The position numbers were made by a program, and so were the translations under genes. Of a stretch of 64,000 nucleotides of DNA, positions 48,140 to 60,398 are shown one piece after another. The notes below the pieces were generated by a model. That model worked only from the letters and a program-made list of their open reading frames with translations. It was not told the origin of the DNA and searched no databases. Within the stretch, counting starts at the first letter, position 1. Every line of letters starts with the position of its first letter. Where the stretch lies: NCBI RefSeq assembly GCF_026745355.1, contig NC_079202.1, positions 5,601,158 through 5,665,157 of the forward strand, read 5' to 3'. The DNA comes from Beta vulgaris subsp. vulgaris. Its lineage: Eukaryota > Streptophyta > Magnoliopsida > Caryophyllales > Amaranthaceae.

Positions 48140-49626
48140 TCAACTAACGGGCTTCAGCCCCATTCCCCTCGACGTATCTAGGACTAGTCTTCTGTTTAGT
48201 CCCTTAGATAATGGATCTGCTATGTTCCTCTCAGATCTCACATACTCCATAGTAATTACACCACTTTCTATCAAAGATCTCACAGATTCATGTTGAACAT
48301 GTATATGTCTCTTTTTGCCATTATAAGCACTGTTCTTGGCAACACAAATAGCAACTTGTGAGTCACAATGCAGAGATACAGAGGGAGTAGGTCTCCCCCA
48401 CAATAGAATATAAGCTAGTAGGTTTCTCAACCATTCCGCCTCTTGCCCAGCTAAGTCCAAAGCAATAAACTCGGACTCCATAGTGGACCGGGCAATACAA
48501 GTTTGTTTAGAAGACTTCCAAGAGATCGCTGCTCCACATAAAGTGAATACATATCCACTAGTGGAACTCACCTCATCACTGTCACATACCCAGTTTGCAT
48601 CACAATAACCTTCTAATACTCTAGGAAACCCAACAAATATGCAAACCCCAATCCATGGTACCTCTAAGGTATTTTAACAAACGCCTAAGAGCATTCCAGT
48701 GATCTTTACTAGGGTTATGGGTATACCAACTAAGTCTACTAACTGCATAGGCTATACCAGGTCAAGTATAGTTCATTAGAAACATTAAACTCCCAATTAT
48801 CTTAGCATACTCAGATTGTGATACACTATAACCCTTATTCTTTGTTAAGTGAATGCTAGGATCATAAGGAGTTTTAACTGGCACAACATCAAAACTGTTA
48901 AATTTCTTTAACACCTTCTCTACATAATGAGCTTGAGACAAAGAGTACCCATTACTAGTTTTGGTGACTTTAACACCTAAAATTACATCAGTTTCACCTA
49001 AATCTTTCATTTCAAATTTAGAAGAAAGAAACATATTAGTTTCATTAATAACATCAATGTGTACCAAAAATTAACATATCATCCACATATAGGCACACAA
49101 TCACACAATTTGGACCAAACATTTTTGAGTACACACACGCATCAGCACGATTCACGACAAATCCAATCAAAATAGTTTTATGAAATTCTACCATTGTTTT
49201 GGAGCTTGTTTAATCCATACAAATTTCTTTAGCTTACACATTTTTGTTCCTGTCCTGGAACTAGAAACCAGGAGGTTGTACATATAAATTTCCTCCTCTA
49301 AGTCCCCATTCAAAAAAGCAGTTTTTACATCCATTTGATGTACAATCAACTTATAACTTGAAGCTAATGCAAGAAGAGCATGGATAGTGGCGATCTTAGT
49401 CACAGGTGAGTAAGTGTAAAAGAAATCAATACCAAATTTTTAAGTGAAACCTTTAATCACTAGTCTTGCCTTGTACCTATCAACTGTACCATCAGGTTTT
49501 CTTTTCCTTTTAAAGATCCATTTACAGCCAATAGCTTTGCTACCTTTAGGTAACTCAACAAGTTCCCATGTATGATTAGATGTAATCGACTCGATTTCAC
49601 TATTAACGGCTTCCTTCCAATAGCAT
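48140..49626 (-). pseudogene. Copia reverse transcriptase and RNase H remnant
   Basis: In minus order: RT N-terminal part at 49626-49435 (AVNSEIESITSNHTW ... DGTVDRYKARLV); 49403-49188 (MDVKTAFLNGDLEEE, family RT motif); 49067-48762 (FEMKDLGETDVILGVKV, YSLSQAHYVEKVLKKF); then RNase H 48571-48140 ([43 protein letters not shown]-like [10 protein letters not shown]). The segments are in different frames with stops, and the YVDD catalytic region lies in a broken stretch. No active enzyme. Confidence 0.88.
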
Positions 49627-49631
49627 CAATA

Positions 49632-50008
49632 GAACTCATAATAATGCTCAGAACTAGAGAGAGAAAATCAGAAAGAAGACAGGAAGAATATATTGTTTTC
49701 TATATATTTTTGAGGACAACAAAACACTTTTTATAGCCAAAAACAAAGTGTAACTGAAGAGAGATTTTAGGAGAGAAATCTGCCAAACTAAATCTGTCAA
49801 ATTAAACCAGAAAAATAATCCATAAAAGCTCTCTATATTTAAGGAAAGAAAACAGATTTGGGGGAGAAAAATAAGCAACTGTTACAACACATTTAAAACA
49901 GAGTGGAATAGACTTTGTAACTGAAAAGCTTCATAAATCTGAACTCTTAGATACAACATGGCCCTTTTAGTATATACCACAACTTCTATTTGCATTATAT
50001 CTCCAACA
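49632..50008 (-). repeat. Copia LTR, 5' copy
   Basis: Same length and ends as the left LTR, with about a dozen substitutions. Its inner border touches pol sequence directly, which marks the internal deletion. Confidence 0.85.
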
Positions 50009-50859
50009 ACTATAACATTTAAAATAACAACTCTCTTTCATATATACTCTGAAAAGATATATGAAGCTCATAGGCTTAGTCGTTTGATTTGTAGAATAAA
50101 AATCTTATTGGACGAAGAAGAGGAGAAATTGATGCGCTTATACACCCTAACGTCATTGTTATAAATATCTCAATATATAAAAGTTGGATTGAAAAATACA
50201 TAAGTATCGAATCTCATAAATGATAAATTAGATTATCATAGACATAAAGGGAGGGGGATATCTAGTTAGATCATTAATACGAAAATTTCAATCGTTACAA
50301 AAATTGGATTATTGACTAAAATGTAAATGAATCTCATAAATGATCAAACCAGACTATAAGAAATGCAAAGGTTCAAAAAGTAACCCACCACAACGCGCAC
50401 ATGCCACAAACCAACCTGACGACGATAACAATAGTAACAGTGAACAAGATTGCCTAATTCTAATGTAATCCATGGTGGGAGCACTTCCACTTCTAATCCA
50501 ATATAAAACTACATATTTGAACCAAGCTCTACAACTTATTCCATATCGGACAAGCGAACAAGTTTTACAATCTAGTTATAGGCTTGTAGCTCATTTCCTT
50601 TCATGTCAAAACATCAAAATAATAGCATCTTTTGTTCACAGGCATTGGCCAGGAATGGCCCAGACGTGACTTAGTTCCATCTTCACCCTTATATCTAAGA
50701 AAGGGGTGATCTATGTTCCCTATCACAAATGATATGCTACAGTGTTTATACACTGTATAAAAACATTACAAAAGCACAAGTCTTTTTCTTCCCGGGGACT
50801 CAAACATCATGCAAGACAAGGTACATAATTATCATTATTAATTGGTCGAATTTAAGTTT
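50009..50859. other. Intergenic stretch
   Basis: No convincing coding sequence. A GAATCTCATAAATGAT segment occurs twice (about 50209 and 50330). Nothing else recognised. Confidence 0.4.
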
Positions 50860-51034
50860 CAAGTTGTGGCCAATCATCATCAAAGAAAAAAATTCTCTCA
50901 ATATCAAAGAGTGGGGGTACAAGGGGAGGGTGTAGGTTAAAAATGAATACAAAAACAATAACAGAAGCAGCTGCAAAGATGGCGATCTTAGCATGTGATG
51001 TCCTTTCCTTGGACCACCACTTCTTTCTCTCTAT
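50860..51034 (-). CDS. Possible terminal exon with one membrane segment
   Basis: On the minus strand an acceptor-like TTTACATTCAG (ends 51035) is followed by an open frame reading IERKKWWSKERTSHAKIAIF, a hydrophobic stretch AAASVIVFVFIFN, then PPLVPPLF and a Trp/acidic end DDDWPQLET before TAA. The basic-then-hydrophobic layout fits one membrane helix. No upstream exon could be found, so it may be gene debris or chance. Family not recognised. Confidence 0.25.
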
Positions 51035-52442
51035 CTGAATGTAAACAAACTACTTGTGATCGTTTTTCTACTTGAAGTAGAATTTGAACAAGTACTTAGC
51101 CACGTGCCACGTCAATCATGGCTTTGGCCACAAACTTGAATTCCAAATAGGTGGTGTTGTTACCATTACCAACAACAACAAAAATAAAAGATAAGGTCAA
51201 ATAACTGTGCATTATATTGGAGACCTTTAGACTTTTGCACCTTTGATATCACTAGTCTTATTGCAAATATTGCATGTCGACAATAGACAAAACCTTTGAA
51301 GCACACTATTAGATGTAAAATTCACCATATATGGATAGTGAGCTTTTGGTTGGCTTGGCTTGGCTTGAGTATGTATAAGGGTAAAAAAAAACTTTCGTAA
51401 TTGGATAATAGTGTTGGTAGTATTGCTGACTAGCATGTGGAGGTTTTATAAGTATAGTGTTCGACTGTTGGTAGTGTTGCTGATTAATTAATCTTTATTC
51501 AATAAATGATTTTAAATGACAATTTCTACCCTAATAATCAGCCAAACAAGTTTTACACTTCATTGGCATTGTAAGTTTGTAACTTTATAGAAAGGGTGAC
51601 TTTTTATGTTTAACCAAATGATCAACTAGTAACAAAGAGCTATTTCACTCTACATGTATTATCTTCGTTTTGAAATAATGGTTACACTTGTATTTTTTAC
51701 GCATGCCGATACAAACGATCGAGCACTAATATCTCTAATTTTGTATTTGTAAACTATAAAAAGTTGATATTCTAAAAGTACATGTCGAGACGAATCAACA
51801 AAACTCCACATGGTTATATATTTTCTTACCCAATGAATCACACACGATAGTCAAATTGAAATGTGTGAATAGTGTCAATTGTCAAAGTGTAATCGTTATT
51901 TAGGAACAGAGGTATTACTATTTATAAGAAAAAATCAATTAAAAAACCATATGTTTGAGAATTCTCAAACTCTCTCTAACCTGATTAATGAGAACTCACA
52001 ATCTCACACACAAGACTTGAACGCTTGCAGATTAAGGATACAACTAATTATAGGCTTGGGCGATGCCCCAAATTATTCATCAATGTGAATTTGAATCTTA
52101 AATTAAACACTTGAGAGAAGTTAAGTAAACAAAAATCATACGCATTGGATTATGGTCAGGCGATGATCGCCTAGATTCTTTTAATTTTTCTACATAGTAA
52201 ATTATATAATATGAATTACTTATCAATATAACCCTCAGCCTCAAGAGAATACATATATATAAATATATGGTTACTTACAAAGAAAATGATACAATCTTAT
52301 TTTTAAAATTTTAGGTTAATGTATAAGAATATAACCAATGCAATTACATCGTATAGTTGTGTTAATTACGGAGGTTATAAAAATTTGAAAAGCTTTTTTT
52401 CAATGTAATAGAATCGAAAGGTAGGACACACTATTAATACAA

Positions 52443-52447
<5 letters not shown>
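51035..52447. other. Intergenic stretch with a possible Helitron end
   Basis: AT-rich. Near 52050 the sequence TTGGGCGATGCCCCAA resembles a Helitron terminal hairpin, but the expected CTAG reads CTAA, so no element is called. Confidence 0.35.
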
Positions 52448-52448
<1 letters not shown>

Positions 52449-52474
<26 letters not shown>

Positions 52475-52510
52475 TGTTGTGTGGTGTGTGTGTGTGTGTG
52501 TGTGTGTGTG

Positions 52511-52581
<71 letters not shown>

Positions 52582-52631
52582 TTGGTGGTGTGTGGTGTGG
52601 TGTGTGTGTGTGGTGTTGTGTGTTGTGTGTG

Positions 52632-52678
<47 letters not shown>
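52449..52678. repeat. (GT)n compound microsatellite
   Basis: About 230 bp of TGTG with scattered TTG and GGTG interruptions. All long frames here are Cys-Val or Thr-His repeats, not proteins. Confidence 0.95.
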
Positions 52679-52681
<3 letters not shown>

Positions 52682-53151
52682 TTGTTAAACAAAATGTGTT
52701 TAAATAATTTTTTTTCCACAAAGACTAATATGAGATTGTAGAATAGTTATTTAGTTCATTTGCATTTCAAATTAGAGCTTATGGGTTCGAGTCTTAAAAA
52801 AGTTTGTTATTTAATATTTGATTATGTGGGAAGTAGGAGAGTACATGTGATAATATGACATGTTTTTGCCTTGAATTATATATATCCTATTATCCCTATT
52901 TTTTTACCGTTTTATATCAATCATAAGTTTATAACTCTAGTACAACTAGGAAATAAAATTTAATAAGGATGTGCATTATAAATGATATAATTAATTAGGA
53001 AACTAAATATTACATCCATTTTTTTTTTTTTTTTTGAAATAGGGGGATTTGCACAGAAACTTATGATGCTCATGTAATAAGAAAAAGATAGAAAATGAGC
53101 TCACATAATGGGTAAATAATAGAAATAGAGAAGCCATATGCTTAAAAAGTA
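52679..53151. other. Intergenic stretch
   Basis: AT-rich, with a T run near 53019-53035. No gene or element boundary recognised. Confidence 0.4.
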
Positions 53152-53445
53152 CTCCCTCCGTTTTATGAAGTCTTACCCACTTATCATTTTAGTCCGTTCT
53201 GTGAAGTTCTATCAATAGTGCTTTATTCCTATTTTGGCAAAATATATAGAATAATTTAATCATGCTTGGCCCACACTTTCTCATTTCATGCTCTCTATTT
53301 TCCTTAAAATAAAATAACCCTACACTCTCTCTCCTCACTAAATAAAAGTAATGAAATCAAGTGACCACTTTTGACACCCTCTCTCCAATTTGCCTTAAAA
53401 TGTGTATCTACAGTAAATGAGTAGAACATTATAGAACGGAGGGAG
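53152..53445. mobile_element. Stowaway MITE
   Basis: Ends CTCCCTCCGTTTTATGAAG and (reversed) CTCCCTCCGTTCTATAATG. Flanking dinucleotides are TA and TT, so one side has mutated. 294 bp, no coding. Confidence 0.75.
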
Positions 53446-53816
53446 TTCGTTACAGTTAATAATCATGTATCAATTTCCAAAACACTAAAATCGTTAAAGT
53501 GAAAAATGGAGGATGATGTATTTTCCCAATACCAACTAAACTACAACTGTCAAATAAAATATTATATGTATTTTGGATAAGGAGAATTACGCTACTAAAT
53601 TGGCGGATTTTGTAGGTCAAATAATAGAATTAATTAAGAATGTAAGATTTTTGATTTTCATGCTTGACAACTTATAATTTTAGCTAATAATATCTCTAGT
53701 TATCCTTTGATGAAATTTAATGGAAATTTGATAATTTGTTAATATCACATGGGATAAGTTAAACACTATTTTATAATTAGTTAAAACACTTTGGTTTGTA
53801 TATATAGATAATGCAT

Positions 53817-54067
53817 CTGTCCCATGTTAATTGCAATAGTTTGTCTGACACATTTATATACAATGCACAACTTTGACCATTAAAATATCTCTACTTATCT
53901 ATTAGTAACAAATAACTAAAAATTGATATGTTGCAAAATTTACACGAATATAAATCTTGAAACATTTTATAGACAAACAATTGCATTTATGTATGAGTTG
54001 AAAATTATGGTCAAAGTAAGGAATGTGAATAGTGTAAAAGTCAAACTATTGTGATTAATAGGACGAA
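53817..54067. mobile_element. Stowaway-like MITE, degenerate
   Basis: Left CTGTCCCATGTTAATTGCAA and (reversed) right TTCGTCCTATTAATCACAA, each followed by TAGTTTG. Flanks are not a clean TA pair. Confidence 0.45.
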
Positions 54068-54506
54068 GAAAATAGTATAAATTGAGAATGTTACTCACTT
54101 ACCGTTAATAAAGAAAGGGAGCTAGAAATCGATTATACAAATATATTGAAAGACATTCTTAACGAAGCCTATAAGTCATATGACACTCTCATCGAAACTT
54201 AGCCATCAATACACTATAACTCCATTGTCTAATGTTTCAAATAAAATATAAAGTCTTAAAATAATTATGTTTAATTAAAAAGACGTAAACAAGATTTATA
54301 TCTCTATAGTACTCTTAATACGGTACTAGCTACCAATAGACTATTGATGACCTATTTTCTTACCTCAATTTCTTTTAAGCTCTATTTTCAATCTCAAACC
54401 TTTAAGCTTTTTTTAATGACACAATGAGATCAATTTTTCAATTTCTCATTGGAAAAAAGGATACGAAAAGTAACTACTAAATTATGAGTTTATGAATAAT
54501 AACATA

Positions 54507-54732
54507 CTCTCTCCGTTTCAAATATAAGGCATGCACGATGTTCGAGGTCGACTTTTGACCGTTAATTACTATCAATTTATGTGGATAAAAAATTGAAAAA
54601 AATAATGTTATCATAGTATTTTTTAGGACGAATCCAACAGTATAATTTTTTTTTATCATATTATGAGAGATATTAATGATAAAAGCAAATTTTCGTAAAG
54701 CGTGAATGCATTATATTTTGTAACAGAGGGAG
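54507..54732. mobile_element. Stowaway MITE
   Basis: Left CTCTCTCCGTTTCAAATATA; right (reversed) CTCCCTCTGTTACAAAATAT; TA on both sides. 226 bp. The short frame inside has no domain. Confidence 0.7.
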
Positions 54733-54743
54733 TATTATTTATC

Positions 54744-56177
54744 TCTATTATATAAGTGAAGAGGGGGTGACATGGTGTCCACCCTTTTTTACAATTATAC
54801 CCTTAAATTAAAAAATAAGCAATTACAAATTCTACTATTTATTGGTTTTAAAAAAATTATAAGAAAAAAATATCTACTTACAGTTTTACCCTTAGTTAAC
54901 AAAAGAAAATTACAACTTCACTAATTTATTGATTCTTTTTCCAAAAAAAGTACGTAATCATTGCGAATAATTTTTTGTACATATTATTAGTCAATTAAAT
55001 ATTTTATTTTCGCATGCATTTCAAGTATATAAAACTCGTTATAATTAATTTGAGGCATTAGCCGGACTAAGATACGGAGTTCTTGTCAACATTTAAGATA
55101 ATAAATCAAGTTTGAAACGAGAAAATCACTCCCTTGGACCAGCCAGCTAAACGTAGGTTATATACCAACCATTGAATCAACCATAACTCCATAAGTAATC
55201 TGGTATAAGAACACATAAAAACAAAAACACAACAAGGAGTGTCAATTTTGATTTAACCAGCAGGCCACCATCTACTCATCTAGGCATCTATCAGAATTCA
55301 GAAGTCAGAAGATAGATAGAGACAAGCTACATCAACCGTCAATCTAATAAATAAGTGAGATGTGTGGTAATACACTAATAATATTTTTAGTAATAGTTAA
55401 AGAAAAAATCGCTAAGTTGTTCTCGCACATAGCCTCACAGATGGAGTACTTGCGAGATTACTAGCAAATAGCAATAACCTTCGTAAATCACGACCAAGGA
55501 TTCTCTATAGCAATTAGTAGGTCTTCAAGTCTATACATAAATTTCGTGTTAGCACCAAAATATAAATTTATAACGTGGAACTAATTAAGATTATTCCCTT
55601 ATTGTCAACGGCCACATGGCCATTTATGTAGCAGTAATTCTTTCCATGTGGCTTAAAGTTTTAATGGATCCATTAACCTCAAATATTTTGTTTCTGTTCC
55701 GCCATAAAAATATACTACTTTCGTTTTTTTAGTTGCAATATTTGCTTTTATGTTACTATTAATCAACTAATTTTATTAAATATAAGAGTTAAACCATCAA
55801 TACACTATAACTTTATTGTCTAATATTTGAAATAAAATATGATAAGAGGTCTTAAAAACTGAATAGAATTCATGATCAGCGTCTTATAATAAATATACTT
55901 GACTAAGAAGACTTAAACAAGTATATACATTTCTAACACTCTTATTACGTAACTAACAAGAGACTATTAATGTCATATTCTCTTACCACAATTCCTTTTA
56001 AGATATTATTTTCAAGCTTAAACCTTTCGGATTTTTTTATTTATCACGCCATGACGTAAACATTTCAATTTCTTAATAGACAAAAATACGAAAAGTGGCA
56101 AAAAAATGAAATTTAAAAAAATTAACATATTTGTTTATTATAATTGACTCAAGGCGTCTCCCAGGCCAAAATACTAG
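54744..56177 (+). mobile_element. Helitron family A, larger copy
   Basis: It starts TCTATTATATAAGTGAAG with GGGGGTGACATGGTGTCC, matching the family A start. It ends near CAAGGCGTCTCCCAGGCC, a spacer and CTAG/T. The terminal hairpin is poor. A Stowaway-like left end lies inside near 55713. No Rep/helicase. Confidence 0.5.
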
Positions 56178-56537
56178 TTATTTATCAAAAATTGTATTAA
56201 AAAGAGAGTGATATTAATAAAACAAAAATTTGAATATGTTTAAGCTACATTATTTTGGCACGTTTTTCAATTAAATCCTTAATATCTCTTATTTCCTTTA
56301 AATAAAATTTATAAAATTTTGATATTATGAATCTACACACTAAGACGAATCTAACAAGACTACACATGATTATTCACAACAATTGGTCAAAGTTGGTAGT
56401 TTGGTTTTATAAAATGGACATGTATCAATTAAAAGAAACGGAGGGAGTATATAGTAATATAGAATATTCCTGGGTGTTAACAATAAGAAGTAAATGTATA
56501 TCCTAAAATGACGATAGTTAGTTTAAGGCTGCATATA

Positions 56538-56808
56538 CTCCCTCCATCTCTTATTAGTTTACTCACTTGTTTGGGCATAGAATTTTAGGAGCGAGAAAAA
56601 ATATATGGGTCCTAAAGAGAAAGAGAATGTATGTATTATATATTGTGAGGCAAGAGACAAAGAGAGATTGACAAATAAAAAAATGATACCTTATGTAAAA
56701 AATAACAATGTAAAACAACTACTTCGTCCATTCCAAAAAAATAAATGAAAAATTAATAAGAGATAACTCAAAAAGGAAAGTACATAAACTAATAAGAGAT
56801 GGAAGAAG
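56538..56808. mobile_element. Stowaway MITE
   Basis: Left CTCCCTCCATCTCTTATTAG; right (reversed) CTTCTTCCATCTCTTATTAG; TA on both sides (56536-56537 and 56809-56810). 271 bp. Confidence 0.8.
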
Positions 56809-56903
56809 TATCATTTTCATCCACCACATGAAATGACATTAGTAATATGTGTCACGAATTTTGTATGACGGATTCAGAATGATATATCAGTGGGTGTACT
56901 TTT

Positions 56904-59900
56904 TGATAGAGTGTAAATCTATTCCTGAGGCCTCAACTAGAAGCTTAAGCTCATGGTTGAGACCCCAGGAATAGATCTATACTCTATCACGCCCCCTCAT
57001 GCAAGAGCCATTTGGGCTTGAAGTGTAGATGCAGTACATGTCTCCCTCTTACCTAACGCTAATTATTCCACTGAGAAATGAGGGGTGGATGAGATTCGAA
57101 CCCGTGACCTTTTTGTCACGCTAGCTCTTGATACCATGTCAAAGGACCAAATCAACCAAAAGCTTAAGCTTCTGGTTGAGGCCTCAGGAATAGATTTATA
57201 CTCTATCAAGCAAGAGCCCTTTTTTGGGCTTGAAATGTGGATGCAGCACAGGCCTCCCTCATACCTGGCGCTAAATATTCAACTGAGAAAGGAGGGGTAG
57301 ACAAGATTCGAACCCGTGACCTTTTTGTCACACTGGCTCTGATACCATGTCAAAGGACCAACTCAACCAAAAGCTTAAGCTTCTGGTTGAGGCCTCAAGA
57401 ATAGATTTATACTCCATCAGATCTATTCCTGGGGCCTCAACCATAAGCTTAAACTTTTGGTTGACTTGGTCCTTTGACATGGTACCAAAACCAGCGTGAC
57501 AAAAAGGTCATGGGTTCGAATCTCATCCACCCCGCCTTTCTTAGTGGAATATTTAGCGCCAGGCATAAGGACGACACGTGTTGCATCCTGTAATCCCCCA
57601 CATTTTTAAAGGATTTTCATAAATATATTAAGATATTTATGTAGTTATATTTAAATCCAAATGAGTTTGGAAAATGATTTGACTTTTAAAAAGGGTTGAC
57701 TATTTTAAAAGTCAACTAAAAATATTTTTCATAGCTTAATAAAATTTTAATATTTTAATTAAGCATGTTTTAAATAAGAGTTTAATTATTAAAAGCATAT
57801 TTGAAAAGAAAACTTAATGGAATCGAAAGCCCAAAAGTAATAAAAAGGGAAAGGATAATTTGATGACTAAAGTCCTAATAAGCCCATCTTGTTAGTCATC
57901 AAAGTTTTAATTATTGAAATTCTTTTCCTAAGCCCAAAGGATTAGCCTATTTAAATATCCTAAAAACCCAAATATTTTGCCCTACACTCATTTTCTCTCT
58001 CCTCCCTTGCACGTATTCGAATTCTCTCTCTCACTCGACATTTTTCTCTCCTCCTTCTTGAGCGTGAGTTTCATATTTTCCTCTCAAAATGTTTCTTCTT
58101 CGCTAAGTAACGTTTCTTGTTGAACAAGAAACGTCACAAAACCTTTTGAACCAAGAAACTGCTGCCGCCACCTCCTTGCTGCTGTCACAGCCGCCGGCCT
58201 TCCTTCCTCCTATTTCGGTTGTTTTTCTTTACTTCTCCTTAAGATTCCATTAAAGTCCTAATTTTTATTGTTATCTTATTACTATTTACATGTTTATGAT
58301 TTAAGTTATTATTTTATTATGAAAGAATATATTTTCGGTTTTCATATGTATAAATAAAAATTTCAGATTTATTATTTTTAGTTTTAATCATGAAAGATAT
58401 GGTTTTTGGGTTTTAAATCACTAGAAACGTATATTTAAAGTATGAATATGAATTTTGATTGGAATACGATTTTTATATGCATTTAAAATATTTTCAGAAG
58501 GTTTAGAAAATTTTATAAATGCTGGAAATTCAGAAAGTTAGTATTTTAAGGTTTTTAATGATTTTTAATCACTAGAATAGTTGTACTATACTAGGGATTA
58601 AAAATAACGAGAGTTTAAATTATAAAAACGATTTTTAAAGACGTTTAAAAGGGTTTGGGACGTTTTAAAGTTGCTGTATTTTTTTTAGTTCAAGTATTTA
58701 CTTGATTATTTGATTTTCTAGGCGGAGAATTCATAGTAGGGGACTTTTGAGCATAAAAGTGGCCTACCGTTGCGTTTACCAAGGTACGTACATAGTCTAC
58801 GTGCTATATGGTTTAGAAACATGCCTTAGGGATGTTTTTATTTATTAGTATCATGTATAGGACCTTGTTGTTCATATATATGATTTACTGTAATTGCTTT
58901 ACATGTTACTTGCCTGTGTGCTACATGTAAACTGAGAATATGTATGAGTATGACTTGTTTGTAGGAAGTTTGATGCAAGCAAATAAGTTCAGTTTTGGTA
59001 TTAATTCGTAAGTGGATTAATTTAAGTAAGTTGGAATCATGTGTTACATAGATTTTTGGAGATTATTAATTTATCTTATAAGAACCGTGGATCTTATTTG
59101 GTAAGTATGGATTATACCTATGTAAAGGTACGGAGTTTTGTTGGCTAGGTTCAACAAAGGATAAAAAGAAATAAAAGGAGTCTTGATTGATAAGTTGTGA
59201 ACACTTGTTAATCAAAGATAAAAAGAATGTTGTTTGATTATGTGATTTTTGAATGTGTGTTATTTGGTTGTTGTGGGTCAACACAAGTAATAAAATATAT
59301 TTAACGTAAAGTGAAACGAGAATAAGTTATATACTTTAGACTGGTGCACGTCTAGAGTTGGACACTAAGGGTTGGGATACATAGTCCGCCGTGATATGTA
59401 TTTTCGAGGGTTGGATTGATCACCATTCCTCTTTAGTTCAAAGGTTCCTCGATATCGTAGGTCATTCTGGTTTACGGAGTCATGACCGTATTTCCTATTT
59501 TTGGTGGTCAACTCGTCCAATAACTATTCCATTAAAGTAATAAAAAGTTGGGTCAAGTGTAGTTCAGTAAAGTTGTCTGTAGAGTATTATTTATTATGTT
59601 ATTATTATTCCTACAAGTTATGTTTGTAGTATCATGCTTAGGATTATTGTGTCTGATATGTAGTACTCAGCTTTGCTGATTACGTGCTTGTTGTGTGTGT
59701 GATCATGGCTTTGCCTATTGATCCTGTGATGATCCTTCTGTGAGCAGAGTCAGTATGCATTGACATTACAGGTTTGCAATGCATTGCATTGGGAATCTGG
59801 AATGGAGAGGCTTATACTTAGTATAGTTTAAGTTGTTTTCGTAGGACATCTTTACTTAAGTTTGAGGTTTTTAGTTGGTGTGTTTAGTTTCAAAAGTTGT

Positions 59901-60398
59901 CATTTATTTCATAAGTTTAATAAAGTTGGTTTTATTTAGTAATTGTTTTCCGCTGCAAAATTCTGAGTAAGCCGAAACGTTATCACACGGGCGATAATGC
60001 CTGGGTAATTCTCTAGATTTGTTATAAAAGTATTTTCCAGAAAGAGAGAATTATCGGGGTGTTACACATCCACACTTCAAGCCTAAAGGGCTCTTACGTG
60101 AGGGGGCGTGATAGAGTATAAATCTATTCCAGGGCCTCAACCATAAGCTTAAGCTTTTGGTTGAGTTGGTCCTTTAACATGGTATCAAGAGCCAACGTGA
60201 CAAAAAGGTCATGGGTTCGAATCTCATCCACCACTCCTTTCACAGTGGAATATTTAGCGTCAAGTATGAGGGAGACCTGTATTGCATCCACACTTCAACC
60301 CCAAAGAGCTCTTGCGTGAGGGGGCGTGATAGAGTATAAATCTATTCCTGAGGCCTCAACCAGAAGCTTAAGCTTTTGGTTGAGTTGGTCATTTGACA
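56904..60398. mobile_element. Array of tiny LTR retroelements (TRIM/SMART type)
   Basis: Repeats of a 72-bp TG...CA unit (60327-60398, 60109-60179, inverted 57348-57419 and 57137-57208, plus partial and hybrid copies at 56904-56990 and 57420-57479) alternate with about 145-bp interiors. Each interior starts right after the LTR with a tRNA-Met-type primer site TGGTATCAAGAGCC and ends with a purine tract GAGGGGGCG before the next LTR. Left units are inverted relative to right ones. The whole block is flanked by CTTTT (56899-56903 and 60399-60403). It is interrupted by the solo LTR at 57589. No coding capacity. Confidence 0.75.
57589..60066 (+). mobile_element. Solo LTR nested in the TRIM array
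   Basis: 2478 bp with ends TGTAATCCCC and GGGGTGTTACA and a perfect CATCC duplication (57584-57588 and 60067-60071), which interrupts a TRIM unit. It has no primer site, polypurine tract, coding domain or second LTR. A CT-rich block at about 57990-58050 may be near the start of transcription. Ends and length fit Ty3 chromovirus-type LTRs, but the lineage is inferred. Orientation is nominal. Confidence 0.8.

Larger units (their letters stand above)
47144..50008 (-). mobile_element. Deleted Ty1/copia retrotransposon
   Basis: Two 377-bp LTRs flank a minus-strand pol remnant. In minus order the right LTR is followed directly by mid-RT coding (HTWELVELPKGSKAIGCKW, then MDVKTAFLNGDLEEEIYM), with no primer site, gag, protease or integrase, so that part is deleted. 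RNase H follows, then a spacer and a purine tract AGTGGGGGAT at the left LTR. The LTRs differ at about 12 positions, around 3%. Stops and frameshifts break RT. Flanks show no matching 5-bp duplication. Confidence 0.9.

Noticed and set aside
52375..52741. Thr-His and Cys-Val repeat frames
   Set aside because: Translations of the GT microsatellite.
55713..56448. Single Stowaway element joining the TTTCGTTTTTTTAG left end to the AAACGGAGGGAGT right end
   Set aside because: The span of about 735 bp crosses the inferred Helitron 3' end, so the two ends probably belong to different decayed MITEs.
57075..57110. tRNA gene suggested by a GGTTCGAATCTC B-box-like motif
   Set aside because: No cloverleaf or A box fits; the motif is part of the TRIM interior and repeats in every unit.
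57085..57300. Protein-like frame MDEIRTRDLFVTLALDTMSK
   Set aside because: It spans the TRIM interior and LTR; this recurring plant 'protein' is a retroelement artefact.
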